Positions 16,832 to 24,438 of a DNA stretch of 64,000 nucleotides are shown here, piece after piece. This stretch comes from Arthrobacter sp. SLBN-112 (GTDB lineage Bacteria; Actinomycetota; Actinomycetes; Actinomycetales; Micrococcaceae). The position numbers and the translations under genes were made by a program. The DNA is taken from contig NZ_VFMU01000001.1 in assembly GCF_006715225.1 (NCBI RefSeq), positions 4,278,001 through 4,342,000 of the forward strand. The letters run 5' to 3'. The notes beneath the pieces are model-generated. The model saw nothing but the letters and a program-made list of their open reading frames with translations. It made no database searches and was not told where the DNA came from. Numbering within the stretch: the stretch's first letter is position 1; every line of letters starts with the position of its first letter.

Positions 16832-17443
16832 ATGAGCTCCGAAACAGGCAGCACCGACCCAAACTCCGAGGCTGTGCCCGGAATGTCCCAGGATCCCGCC
16901 GTCCTGGATCCGGACGCCCAGGATCCGGACGCAGAGGAGAAGCTTAGGCTGCAGCTGGCCATCTTCGACGTGTCGCGCGACGCCGGAGGCAGGGGCTTGC
17001 AGGAGATCCGGGAAATGCTGCTGTCAGCCTTTGCCGCCCGGGGCGTTGCGGCACCGCCTGCAACTTGGGTGGAGTCCGTGGCGTCCTCGGCGTTTTACGG
17101 TGAGCCCTACATCATCGACTACCCCACGGCCATAGCAGCCGACGATCTGGAACCGGCCCCGAACCCGGAGGTCCGCGAGCGGCTCGCCGCCCGGCGGGAA
17201 CTGCGCGAGGTGCAGCTCCCACCCGGAATCTTTCCCTCCCAAGAGGAGTGGAATATCCCTGCCAACGAGGTCACCAGCGCGGACCGGGGACGCGGCGGGC
17301 GAGCTGCCCTCCAAGCCCTGAAGGCACCTGAAGGCCTCTCCCGGCAGCTCTTGGCAGCGGTAGGGCTGGCAGGAGTCGTCCTGGCTGCCCTTGCGATTAT
17401 CCAGTTATCACGCCGCACCTCCAGGGTCTCCCTGGAGGGCTAG
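16832..17443 (+). CDS. Unidentified protein with one C-terminal membrane segment
   Basis: A 203-residue protein starting at ATG 16832 behind AAAGGATC. The N-terminus is acidic and carries a short direct repeat (LDPDAQDPDAEE). The middle shows no motif I know. Residues about 172-191 (LLAAVGLAGVVLAALAIIQL) form a single membrane helix followed by a short basic tail, so it looks tail-anchored with the bulk in the cytosol. It lies 74 nt upstream of the WXG100-calpain gene on the same strand and may belong to that locus as a membrane adaptor. That is a positional inference only. Confidence 0.6.
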   Translation: MSSETGSTDPNSEAVPGMSQDPAVLDPDAQDPDAEEKLRLQLAIFDVSRDAGGRGLQEIREMLLSAFAARGVAAPPATWVESVASSAFYGEPYIIDYPTAIAADDLEPAPNPEVRERLAARRELREVQLPPGIFPSQEEWNIPANEVTSADRGRGGRAALQALKAPEGLSRQLLAAVGLAGVVLAALAIIQLSRRTSRVSLEG

Positions 17444-17517
17444 GGGCAGTTCTCCCCATCCCGCCTTTGTCCGCCGCCGCATAAGCTGTTGGAGGCTGGG
17501 ACTGATTTGGGGGAACA

Positions 17518-19011
17518 ATGGCAGGCATTTATGGGGCGGACGTCGCCCAACTTCGCGCCCTGGGAAAGGCCCTGACGGCCTCCTCGGCGCGCCTGGCGTC
17601 CACCGGGACGGCGCTTTCGAGGGACGTGCGCGACCCGGGCCGGTGGAAAGGGGCCGACGCCGAGGCGTTCCGGAACGACTGGGCCGGTACCCACAGCCTC
17701 CTGCTGGGCAAAGTCGTCGAGGCGCTTGCGGAAGCCGGGAAAGCGGCCGGGCGGCACGCGGATGAGCAGGAACTCGCCAGCGGCGCCGGTGGCACGGCAA
17801 GCCGGACCAGCGCTGCTGGAGGCCCCGCCAGCAAGGACGGCGGGGATTCGACAGCCGAGTATCTGACCGGCGGGGAGCATTCTGTGGCTCGCCACCCCGA
17901 CCGGGGCGAAGCGAACCTGGCCGCGCCGGAATTGGACAGGCTCCGGGGCCTGGTCAGGGACGCTGCGTCGAGCAGCAACTTCTTTGTGGGCAACGATACG
18001 GACGTCAACGAACTCCGTGATGCCCTGGCCGGGCTCAAGCCGGCCCAGCTGAACCAGCTGCTGGAGTCGTTGACCGACGATGAGATCCGCAGCCTGGGCA
18101 GCGGCGCCGCAACCGACGGCAAGGGCCTGTTCAACGGCGAGGGAACTACTCCCTTCGAACGGCAGCAACTGCTCGACCAGCTCTTGTCCAAGGCGTCAAG
18201 GGAGCAAGTGTGCCGGCTGAAAGACCTCATCCCGTGGGCACAGCCGGATGGAACAGCAATGGGAGACGCTGCCAGGCCCGGCGGCCCAGACCCCAGCGGC
18301 CCCGACCAGTGGGTGGAGCCCAAGTGGCCAGTAATCGGGCAACGCCCGAGCACTGACGACATCAAGCAGGGCCAGTACGGGGACTGCGTGGTTCTGGCAG
18401 CCGCCGGGGCCATGATCAATGCGGATCCCGGCTGGGCCCGCGAGCACATGACAGACAACGGCAACGGAACCGTTTCTGTCCTGTTGTTTGACAAGAACGG
18501 GCAAGAGCAGTGGGTGACCGTCACCTCCGACCTGCCGGCGAACAGCAAGGGCACACAGATGGGCGCCAAGGCGGGTTTCGGCGGCAACTGGCCGGCCTAC
18601 GTGGAGAAAGCACTGGCACAGGTATACACCGAAGACGACAACAATGATGGCACTAAGGAAGGCACGCCCCCGGATCAGGCGTACCCGCCGGGTAACTACC
18701 GCGCCATCGAAGGCAACTGGGGACCGGATGCATTCCAGTACCTGGCGGGACCAAACATAGCGCGCACATCTGCTGCCGATGATGTGTGGGAGGCGGTCAG
18801 ACAGGGGCGCCCCGCTTTGGTGACCACCCTCGCCGACCTGCCCCAAGGTGCCCCAGAGGGTTATCACACCAGCCACGCCTACTTCGTTACCGGTTTGGAT
18901 GCGGAACGAAATATTCTCCTGCGGAACCCCTGGGGTTCGCAGTACCCGGTCCTGACCGTGACGCCACAGGACTTCAAAGACAAGTACCAAGACGCATCGG
19001 TGGTGCGCTGA
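17518..19011 (+). CDS. WXG100-like/calpain-type cysteine protease, probable secreted effector
   Basis: A 497-residue protein with two parts. The N-terminus (about 1-90) is an all-helical WXG100-like domain: MAGIYGADVAQLRALGKALT, a central WKGADAEAF with following RNDW, then a long helix. Such domains mark ESX/type VII substrates and there is no Sec signal. The C-terminus (about 270-497) is a calpain-family (C2) papain-fold protease with all three catalytic residues in order: Cys290 in QYGDCVVLAAAGA, His453 in TSHAYFVTGL and Asn470 in LLRNPWG. GGGGGA precedes the ATG. Its stop overlaps the ATG of a lipoprotein gene, consistent with an effector-immunity pair. Target unknown. Confidence 0.82.
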   Translation: MAGIYGADVAQLRALGKALTASSARLASTGTALSRDVRDPGRWKGADAEAFRNDWAGTHSLLLGKVVEALAEAGKAAGRHADEQELASGAGGTASRTSAAGGPASKDGGDSTAEYLTGGEHSVARHPDRGEANLAAPELDRLRGLVRDAASSSNFFVGNDTDVNELRDALAGLKPAQLNQLLESLTDDEIRSLGSGAATDGKGLFNGEGTTPFERQQLLDQLLSKASREQVCRLKDLIPWAQPDGTAMGDAARPGGPDPSGPDQWVEPKWPVIGQRPSTDDIKQGQYGDCVVLAAAGAMINADPGWAREHMTDNGNGTVSVLLFDKNGQEQWVTVTSDLPANSKGTQMGAKAGFGGNWPAYVEKALAQVYTEDDNNDGTKEGTPPDQAYPPGNYRAIEGNWGPDAFQYLAGPNIARTSAADDVWEAVRQGRPALVTTLADLPQGAPEGYHTSHAYFVTGLDAERNILLRNPWGSQYPVLTVTPQDFKDKYQDASVVR

Positions 19012-19448
19012 TGGGACTTCTGCATCGGTTTCACCGTCTGGGAGCTGTCGCCCTCCTGACCGTGGGCACAGGAGCGTGCTCCCCCAGTCCATCCACAGAT
19101 CCCACGCCCGTTTCCACTGAGGAGCCCACAATGACTGACAGCTGCACTGGATCAGGCGCCTACCGTATCGTCCCTTCAATTCCCGGGTCATGGCCGCTGC
19201 TTCCCGATTCCAGCAAGGGCGACAAGTTCACGCCGATTGTGGGGCTGGCTGGCACGAAGGCCTCTGCCTCCCCTGCAACGGCCGACCTCTCACTGGCTGC
19301 CGACGCCCCGGATCCCACTCCGGTCTACTTCCATGACCTCAGGCTGGGCTCCGAAGCAGCGATGAACGGCTACACGATCAGGATCACCTCGATCTGCGAC
19401 GGCGAAGTCCGCTTCGACCTGGTGCAGCAGCCCGATGGACAATCCTGA
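19011..19448 (+). CDS. Small lipoprotein, candidate immunity/partner of the calpain-type effector
   Basis: A 145-residue protein whose ATG overlaps the calpain-gene stop (TGATG). A basic start (GLLHRFHRLG) and hydrophobic stretch lead to a lipobox-like TVGTGAC, so it should be lipidated and sit outside the membrane. The mature part has a Thr/Pro-rich linker and a compact beta-rich domain ending GYTIRITSICDGEVRFDLVQQPDG with two conserved cysteines. No known family recognised. A related fragment follows directly downstream. Tight coupling to a secreted protease gene suggests it blocks or guides that protease; this is inference. Confidence 0.7.
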   Translation: MGLLHRFHRLGAVALLTVGTGACSPSPSTDPTPVSTEEPTMTDSCTGSGAYRIVPSIPGSWPLLPDSSKGDKFTPIVGLAGTKASASPATADLSLAADAPDPTPVYFHDLRLGSEAAMNGYTIRITSICDGEVRFDLVQQPDGQS

Positions 19449-19492
19449 GGCCGGTCGGCTCATGGCGCGAACTTCGGAGGCGTAGTGACCCG

Positions 19493-19660
19493 GTGACCGC
19501 GGACTTGTCGGTTGCCCTCTTTTCCGGTGGCAGCCCCGCGTCAAAAGAGTTCCGCGGGCTCGCTATCGGCCAGCAGGCATCCTTCCACGGCTACACCATC
19601 AAAATCACCTCAATCTGCGACGGCGAAGTCCTGTTCGACCTGGTGGCGCAGCCCGGATAG
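19493..19660 (+). pseudogene. Truncated second copy of the lipoprotein gene
   Basis: Reading from a GTG at 19493, the 55-residue frame gives VTADLSVALFSGG, then FHGYTIKITSICDGEVLFDL and VAQPG, ending at a TAG at 19658. It lines up with the C-terminal third of the preceding lipoprotein (ATADLSLAA, and NGYTIRITSICDGEVRFDL then VQQPDG). There is no signal peptide or lipobox; upstream in-frame sequence (RPVGSWRELRRRSD) is only faintly similar. It is most likely the remnant of a tandem duplication, and its stop codon touches the stop of the opposing acyl-CoA synthetase gene. Confidence 0.7.
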
Positions 19661-21337
19661 TCAGAGCCCCAGCCGGGCCACTGCTTCCTCGCGCATCTGG
19701 ACCTTGCGGATCTTGCCCGAGACCGTCATGGGGAAACTCTCCCGGACCTCCACGTAGCGCGGGATCTTGTAGTGGGCCAGCCGCCCCCGGCAGTACTCGG
19801 CGAGCGTTCCGGCGTCCAGCGGCCCGGCCCCCGGCTTGAGGATGATGCAGGCCATCAGCTCCTCGCCGTACCTGGGATCCGGTACCCCGATCACCTGCAC
19901 ATCCTGGATGTCCGGGTGCGTGTACAGGAACTCCTCGATTTCCCGCGGGTAGATGTTCTCGCCGCCCCGGATCACCATGTCCTTGATCCGGCCCTCCACC
20001 ACCACGTATCCGTCGTCGTCCATCCGGGCAAGGTCGCCGGTGTGCATCCACCCGTCGGCGTCGATCGCTTCGGCCGTCTTGTCCGGCTGGTTCCAGTACC
20101 CTGCCATCACGGCATAGCCGCGGGTGCAGAGCTCGCCGATCTGCCCGCGTTCCAGTTCATCCCCGGTGGCAGGGTCCACGATCCGGCTCTCCAGTTGCGG
20201 CATGGTCCTGCCCACGGTCTCGGTGCGCTGCTGGAGGGTGTCGCCCTTGCGGGTCATGGTGGAGACGGGCGAGGTCTCGGTCATGCCGTAGCAGATGGCC
20301 ACATCCACCATGTGCATCTCCGAAATCACCCGGTTCATCACCTCGATGGGGCACAGCGAACCAGCCATCACCCCGGTACGGAGCGTGGACAGGTCATAGG
20401 AGCCGAAGTCCGGCAGCGCCAGCTCGGCAATGAACATGGTGGGAACCCCATAGAGGGAGGTCCCGGCGAAGTCCTGCACTGCCTCCAGTGCGGCCGCAGG
20501 CGAGAAGCCACGCCCCGGGATGATGGTGGCGGCGCCGTGACTGAGGGCATTAAGGTTGCCGATCACCATGCCGAAGCAGTGGTAGAACGGCACGGGGATG
20601 ACCACACGGTCGCGTTCGGTGTACCCCAGCAGCTCCCCGATGGCGTAGCCGTTGTTCAGGATGTTGTGGTGCGTGAGCGTGGCACCTTTGGGAAATCCCG
20701 TGGTGCCGGAGGTGTACTGCAGGTTGATGGGATCGTGCGGGTGGAGGTCGGCCATGCGGGCCTTCAGGGCAGCGTGGCCGACGTCGTCCGCGCGCCTGAG
20801 CAGCTCGGCGTACGTGAGTTCGGCGTCGCTTTGGGGGCTGCCGGCTGCCAGCCCGTCCAGGCCGTGGTCCGGGAGGAAGACGAGTTCCCGCAGGTCCGGG
20901 CCGGTCAGCAGGGCCTGCCGTGCCATGGCCACGTAGTCGCTGTTGGTGTCCGACGGCGCCGCGAACAGCATGCGCATGCCGTTCTGCTTGACCACGAATT
21001 CGAGTTCGTGGCTTCGGTAGGCCGGGTTGACGTTGACCAGGATGGCGCCGGCCTTGGCGGTTGCGTACTGCAGCAGGGTCCATTCGGCGCAGTTGGGGCT
21101 CCAGATGCCCACCCGCTCCCCCTTGGCGATGCCCAGGGCCAGGAGCGCACGCGCCAGCCTGTCGACGTCGTCGTTCATCTTGGTGTAGCTCCAGCGGCGG
21201 GCATCGGCGCCCGGCACCGGCGCGGCCTCAATCAGGGCGTCATGGAGGGGGAACTGCGCGGCCACGCGCTCAAAGTTCGCACCAATGGTTTCCTCCAGGA
21301 GCGGGACGTCAGTGTCCCCGGCTGTATAAGCACGCAT
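19661..21337 (-). CDS. AMP-binding acyl-CoA synthetase
   Basis: An adenylate-forming enzyme that activates a fatty acid to acyl-AMP and then acyl-CoA. In its 558 residues are the AMP-binding P-loop YTSGTTGFPKGATLTHHN, the YGMTETSP motif, GWMHTGDLARMDDDGYV with GRIKDMVIRGGENIYPREIEE (hinge), and the C-terminal catalytic lysine in SGKIRKVQMRE. The length and sequence match medium/long-chain FadD-type synthetases widely annotated as AMP-binding protein. It has a TAGCGT box 6 nt from its ATG (leaderless) and is divergent from the ABM gene. Chain-length preference cannot be judged. Confidence 0.9.
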   Translation of the reverse strand: MRAYTAGDTDVPLLEETIGANFERVAAQFPLHDALIEAAPVPGADARRWSYTKMNDDVDRLARALLALGIAKGERVGIWSPNCAEWTLLQYATAKAGAILVNVNPAYRSHELEFVVKQNGMRMLFAAPSDTNSDYVAMARQALLTGPDLRELVFLPDHGLDGLAAGSPQSDAELTYAELLRRADDVGHAALKARMADLHPHDPINLQYTSGTTGFPKGATLTHHNILNNGYAIGELLGYTERDRVVIPVPFYHCFGMVIGNLNALSHGAATIIPGRGFSPAAALEAVQDFAGTSLYGVPTMFIAELALPDFGSYDLSTLRTGVMAGSLCPIEVMNRVISEMHMVDVAICYGMTETSPVSTMTRKGDTLQQRTETVGRTMPQLESRIVDPATGDELERGQIGELCTRGYAVMAGYWNQPDKTAEAIDADGWMHTGDLARMDDDGYVVVEGRIKDMVIRGGENIYPREIEEFLYTHPDIQDVQVIGVPDPRYGEELMACIILKPGAGPLDAGTLAEYCRGRLAHYKIPRYVEVRESFPMTVSGKIRKVQMREEAVARLGL

Positions 21338-21343
21338 GATGGC

Positions 21344-21349
21344 ACGCTA
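21344..21349 (-). promoter_or_regulatory. -10 box of a predicted leaderless promoter (acyl-CoA synthetase)
   Basis: TAGCGT on the minus strand, 6 nt before the ATG at 21337; divergent from the ABM promoter. Confidence 0.5.
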
Positions 21350-21427
21350 CCAACAGGATCCCGGCAGGAGAAGGAGGACAGGCGGGGGAAACGGCCGCAA
21401 CAGAACGGGGCGGCTCCGCAGCCCCGG

Positions 21428-21433
21428 TATTGT
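21428..21433 (+). promoter_or_regulatory. -10 box of a predicted leaderless promoter (ABM gene)
   Basis: TATTGT, 7 nt before the ATG at 21441. Confidence 0.5.
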
Positions 21434-21440
21434 GAAATCC

Positions 21441-21719
21441 ATGAGTGCACCCATTGATCTGATAGCAACGTTCATCCCCAACGAAGGCGAGTTCGTCCGC
21501 GTCAAGCTGGCCCTGGAAATCGCGATCGATGAGGTGGTGAACGAGCAAGGCTGCATCCGTTACGAGCTGACCGAAGCCACGGAGGAAAAACTGGTCCTGA
21601 CCGAACAGTGGGCGTCCGAGGAGGACCTGGACAAGCACTCCAAGGGCACCGCCGTACAGGACCTGAACGAGTCGCTCAGCGCGCTGCTGGCCGAACCGGT
21701 CAAGGTGGAGCGCGTCTGA
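21441..21719 (+). CDS. Antibiotic biosynthesis monooxygenase (ABM)-domain protein
   Basis: A 92-residue single ABM domain of the dimeric ferredoxin-like fold used by YgiN-type quinol monooxygenases and many unassigned small proteins. Typical features are the opening beta strand IDLIATFIPNEGEFVRVKLAL, NEQGCIRYELTEATEEKLVLTEQWASEEDLDKHSKG, and the closing helix DLNESLSALLAEPV. I chose ATG 21441 (MSAPIDL), with a TATTGT box 7 nt upstream, over a longer spurious frame from 21336. A strong terminator follows. Substrate not predictable. Confidence 0.83.
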   Translation: MSAPIDLIATFIPNEGEFVRVKLALEIAIDEVVNEQGCIRYELTEATEEKLVLTEQWASEEDLDKHSKGTAVQDLNESLSALLAEPVKVERV

Positions 21720-21735
21720 CGCAGCCTTAAACGCA

Positions 21736-21778
21736 AGGAATGCGGGACCTCCTGGGGGGAGGTCCCGCATTCCTGTTT
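21736..21778 (+). terminator. Bidirectional terminator between ABM gene and thioredoxin
   Basis: A 17-bp perfect stem (AGGAATGCGGGACCTCC and its complement) is followed on the plus strand by GTTTTA. It lies between convergent genes and can serve both; the minus strand has only TTGCGTTT after it. Confidence 0.85.
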
Positions 21779-21790
21779 TAATACCGGGTC

Positions 21791-22228
21791 TTAGAAATCG
21801 GGGATCTGCGTGCCGTCCTGCGTGGTGTCCCGGGGGCCGGAAGGCTGGCTGGCCGCGGCGGACGCTTCCTCACGCTGGCGGGCCACATGGGCGTGAACCT
21901 CGTCCATGTCCAGTGCCTTCACCGCGTCCACCACCTGTTCCAGCTGCTGTGCGTTCAGCGCGCCGGGCTGGGAGAACACCAGCACCTTTTCGCGGAAAGC
22001 CATCAGCGTGGGGATGGAGGTGATGCCTGCCTCCGCCGCAAGCTGCTGCTCGGCTTCGGTGTCCACCTTGGTGAAGAGGACGTCGGGGTGCTTCTCGGAG
22101 ACTGCTGAGTATGTGGGGCCGAACTGCTTGCAGGGGCCGCACCATTCTGCCCAGAAATCGACCAGGACAATATCGTTGCCTTCGATCGTGGATGCGAACT
22201 GTTCACCTGTGATGTCGAGGGTAGCCAT
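21791..22228 (-). CDS. Thioredoxin
   Basis: A cytosolic dithiol-disulfide oxidoreductase. The 145 residues carry the active site FWAEWCGPCKQFGP (C30 and C33) and the cis-proline motif TSIPTLMAF. The first 110 residues are a standard thioredoxin fold; the last 35 (HVARQREEASAAASQPSGP and a polar end) are an extra tail not found in E. coli TrxA. The gene is alone, with no thioredoxin reductase next to it. A TAGCGT box 6 nt before the ATG predicts a leaderless mRNA. Confidence 0.92.
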   Translation of the reverse strand: MATLDITGEQFASTIEGNDIVLVDFWAEWCGPCKQFGPTYSAVSEKHPDVLFTKVDTEAEQQLAAEAGITSIPTLMAFREKVLVFSQPGALNAQQLEQVVDAVKALDMDEVHAHVARQREEASAAASQPSGPRDTTQDGTQIPDF

Positions 22229-22234
22229 GTGTCT

Positions 22235-22240
22235 ACGCTA
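22235..22240 (-). promoter_or_regulatory. -10 box of a predicted leaderless promoter (thioredoxin)
   Basis: TAGCGT on the minus strand, 6 nt before the ATG at 22228. Confidence 0.5.
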
Positions 22241-22321
22241 CGCGCCGCGGCCACGGCTGTCGCCCGTGTTCGCTCCCCGCGTCATCGGGAATAGAGGGAG
22301 GTACGACGCCGGCACGCGGGT

Positions 22322-22876
22322 TCAGCGGCTGGCGTTCCACAGGTGCGGGGCCGGGGTGCGGCTGCCGGGCAGGGCACTGGAGGCGCGCCACTCGTGGATC
22401 CATTCGGGGAGCACCAGGTCCGCCGGCGGGGTCCCGAACTCCGCCATGATCTCCTCCTGGCTGACCGGTCCGGCCTTGGTGACCAGCCGGGTGGCGATGT
22501 AGGCACGCGCGTAAATCTCGCCGTCGGCCACCATGCGCTGCTCAAAGAAGATCGCCTTGGTGTCCAGCCCAATGATCCGGGTTTCGATGGTGTATTCCTG
22601 CCACAGCTGGAGGGATTTGCGGAAGGAGATGGTTTCCGCCGACACCACCGGGGTCCAGCCGCGGCGGCGCATCCGCTTCCAGACGCCGCTGCGGACCATG
22701 AGGTCGAACCGGCCCAGGTCCATCAGGGACAGGTACATGCCGTTGTTGACGTGCATGGCAATGTCGATGTCCGTCGGCAGGACGCGCAGCGGCAGGGATG
22801 ACGGGTCCCATACGGTCAGCGGCGGACGCCGTGCGGAACGGACGAGCATGAGCAGTGTTCTCAGGAGCAGGTGCAT
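22322..22876 (-). CDS. Hotdog-fold acyl-CoA thioesterase-like protein
   Basis: A 184-residue member of the 4HBT/THEM6-like thioesterase group, expected to hydrolyse an acyl-thioester. The family pattern is clear: LPTDIDIAMHVNNGMYLSLMDLGRFDL near residues 34-58 (the DxxxHVNNxxY core), WTPVVSAETISFRKSL, and FFEQRMVADGEIYARAYIATRLV. The start at 22876 has an overlapping promoter: a TAACAT -10 box 6 nt upstream within a perfect palindrome. A repressor binding there would block transcription, so the gene is likely controlled by a lipid- or effector-responsive regulator. No regulator gene is adjacent. Confidence 0.83.
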   Translation of the reverse strand: MHLLLRTLLMLVRSARRPPLTVWDPSSLPLRVLPTDIDIAMHVNNGMYLSLMDLGRFDLMVRSGVWKRMRRRGWTPVVSAETISFRKSLQLWQEYTIETRIIGLDTKAIFFEQRMVADGEIYARAYIATRLVTKAGPVSQEEIMAEFGTPPADLVLPEWIHEWRASSALPGSRTPAPHLWNASR

Positions 22877-22881
22877 GCCCT

Positions 22882-22903
22882 TATGTTACCCGCCGGTAAC
22901 ATA
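22882..22903 (-). promoter_or_regulatory. Perfect palindromic operator over the -10 box of the thioesterase gene
   Basis: Arms TATGTTACC and GGTAACATA with a 4-base spacer. The minus-strand -10 box TAACAT (22883-22888) is inside one arm and lies 6 nt from the ATG. The form fits a TetR-type operator. The rest of the 455-base divergent gap (to 23331) holds no other feature I can support. Confidence 0.7.
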
Positions 22904-23331
22904 TTTCCCGCCTACTGTGCCCTGCCGTCACTCCGGCCACTATCTGGTGGTGGGCCTGCCCGTTCCAGGCCCGGCTGGTAGCTGGCAGCAGGCAAGTATT
23001 GGACCTCCGGCGGCCGAGTAGCTTCGCCGCCACAGACAGGTACCGGCCCCGGAAACTCGGGTATTTCCTACTGGTGCCCCGGCCTTGGTGAGGTTCCTAG
23101 ACTCGGGATTCCTAGGACCAACACGCACTGGCAGGTTCCCCGGGTGGCTTCCGGAAGTTCCTGCCTTCACGCGGAGTTCCGCATTTTCTGGGTATGCGGA
23201 TGCCTCCAACCTGCGCCGCCCGCGGCTCCGGCAACTGCGGGAGCCGGCGGTGCAATGACTTCTCCATCCGTCCGGCACGCCGGCGTGCAGCAGCACAGCC
23301 GGGCTGGACCGAACCCAGATGGGCCAATTCC

Positions 23332-24348
23332 ATGAGCCAGCCTTTCCACCCTTCCCCCGACGGCATCAGCAGAAGCTTCGCCACCGACGAACCGCGAACC
23401 GACCTCAACACCGGCCGCCCCATCATCAGCAACAGGCTGTGGGCGGGAATGGCCGCGGCGGCCGTTGTGGCTGCGGTGGGCGTGGGCGCACTGGCCGCAC
23501 CCACTACTTTCAGTGGAGGCACGACGGCGGCTGCGCAGGTGGCAGAGGCAGCCTCACCGGCGTCGCCAAGCGCCGCAGCCGAAGCAGCCACGGACGCCGG
23601 GTCATCCGGCGATCCGGGTGCGGTAGCGGCGGTAGCGGCGCAGGCTGCTGCGCCGGCCGCCGAGGCAGCGCCGGCCCCGGCCCCCGCCGAACCCGCCCCG
23701 GCCGCACCAGCACCGGAACCAGCGCCCGCCCCCGAACCCGGCGGCGACCCCAACCTCTACACGGTGGCGCCCGGTGACACGGTGGGTGCGATTGCGGCCA
23801 GCCATGGCGTGGACATGATCGCCATGCTCGCTGCCAACGGGCTCAGCGCCTACAGCACCATCTACCCTGGCCAGACGCTCCTGCTGACCGGCCCGCCCGT
23901 AGAGGTGGCCGCACCTGCGCCGGCTCCGGCTGCGGCACCTGCCCCTGCCGCCGCTGCACCCGCTCCCGCCGGAGCACCGGCACCGGCACCGGCTCCGGTT
24001 TTCGTGCCCGCAGCACCTGCAGTCCGGACCATTTATGTTGCAGGCTCCGGCGGCCAGTCCATGGTGGATGCATGCATCGGACCCATCCACTACACACCCA
24101 ACGACGGCTACTCACTCTTCATCACGGAGCACGATTTCTGCGGCGGGTGGGCCAGGTTCTCCGGAATCGGCGTGGGTGAAACGGTCAGCATCCCGGGCTA
24201 TGGAACCTTTACGGTGACGGGGCGCGGGACCGTCCCCAATCCCGGAACCACCAATGACGTGATTTCAGTCTTCGGCGGTTTCCCCCGGGCGATCCTGCAG
24301 ACCTGCATCCCGGGCACCAGCCAGATGCTCCTGATCGCACTGAACTGA
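23332..24348 (+). CDS. Membrane-anchored or secreted LysM protein with a sortase-like C-terminal domain
   Basis: A 338-residue extracytoplasmic protein. A cytosolic N-terminus (1-35) is followed by one hydrophobic segment (about 36-57), an Ala/Pro-rich spacer, a LysM peptidoglycan-binding domain (about 141-186: YTVAPGDTVGAIAASHGVDM, then NGLSAYSTIYPGQTLLL), a second Ala/Pro spacer, and a domain at 230-338. That domain follows the sortase pattern: FITEHDFCGGWARFSGIGVG with His267, GTFTVTGRGTVP, and ILQTCIPGTSQMLLIAL with Cys325. The catalytic arginine expected after the TC motif is not visible, so activity is uncertain. Weak ribosome binding site. Confidence 0.7.
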   Translation: MSQPFHPSPDGISRSFATDEPRTDLNTGRPIISNRLWAGMAAAAVVAAVGVGALAAPTTFSGGTTAAAQVAEAASPASPSAAAEAATDAGSSGDPGAVAAVAAQAAAPAAEAAPAPAPAEPAPAAPAPEPAPAPEPGGDPNLYTVAPGDTVGAIAASHGVDMIAMLAANGLSAYSTIYPGQTLLLTGPPVEVAAPAPAPAAAPAPAAAAPAPAGAPAPAPAPVFVPAAPAVRTIYVAGSGGQSMVDACIGPIHYTPNDGYSLFITEHDFCGGWARFSGIGVGETVSIPGYGTFTVTGRGTVPNPGTTNDVISVFGGFPRAILQTCIPGTSQMLLIALN

Positions 24349-24373
24349 AGGCAGTGAACTGATATTTCCAAAG

Positions 24374-24418
24374 CTTGTCCGCGGGTCCGGACCCTCAAGG
24401 GGTAGACCCGCGGACAAG
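24374..24418. terminator. Hairpin between convergent LysM and CBS-domain genes
   Basis: A 14-bp perfect stem (CTTGTCCGCGGGTC/GACCCGCGGACAAG) with a 17-base loop lies between two converging genes. No long T run follows on either strand; a shared terminator is the likely role. Confidence 0.55.
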
Positions 24419-24438
24419 GCCATGCGGCGCTGCCGCCG

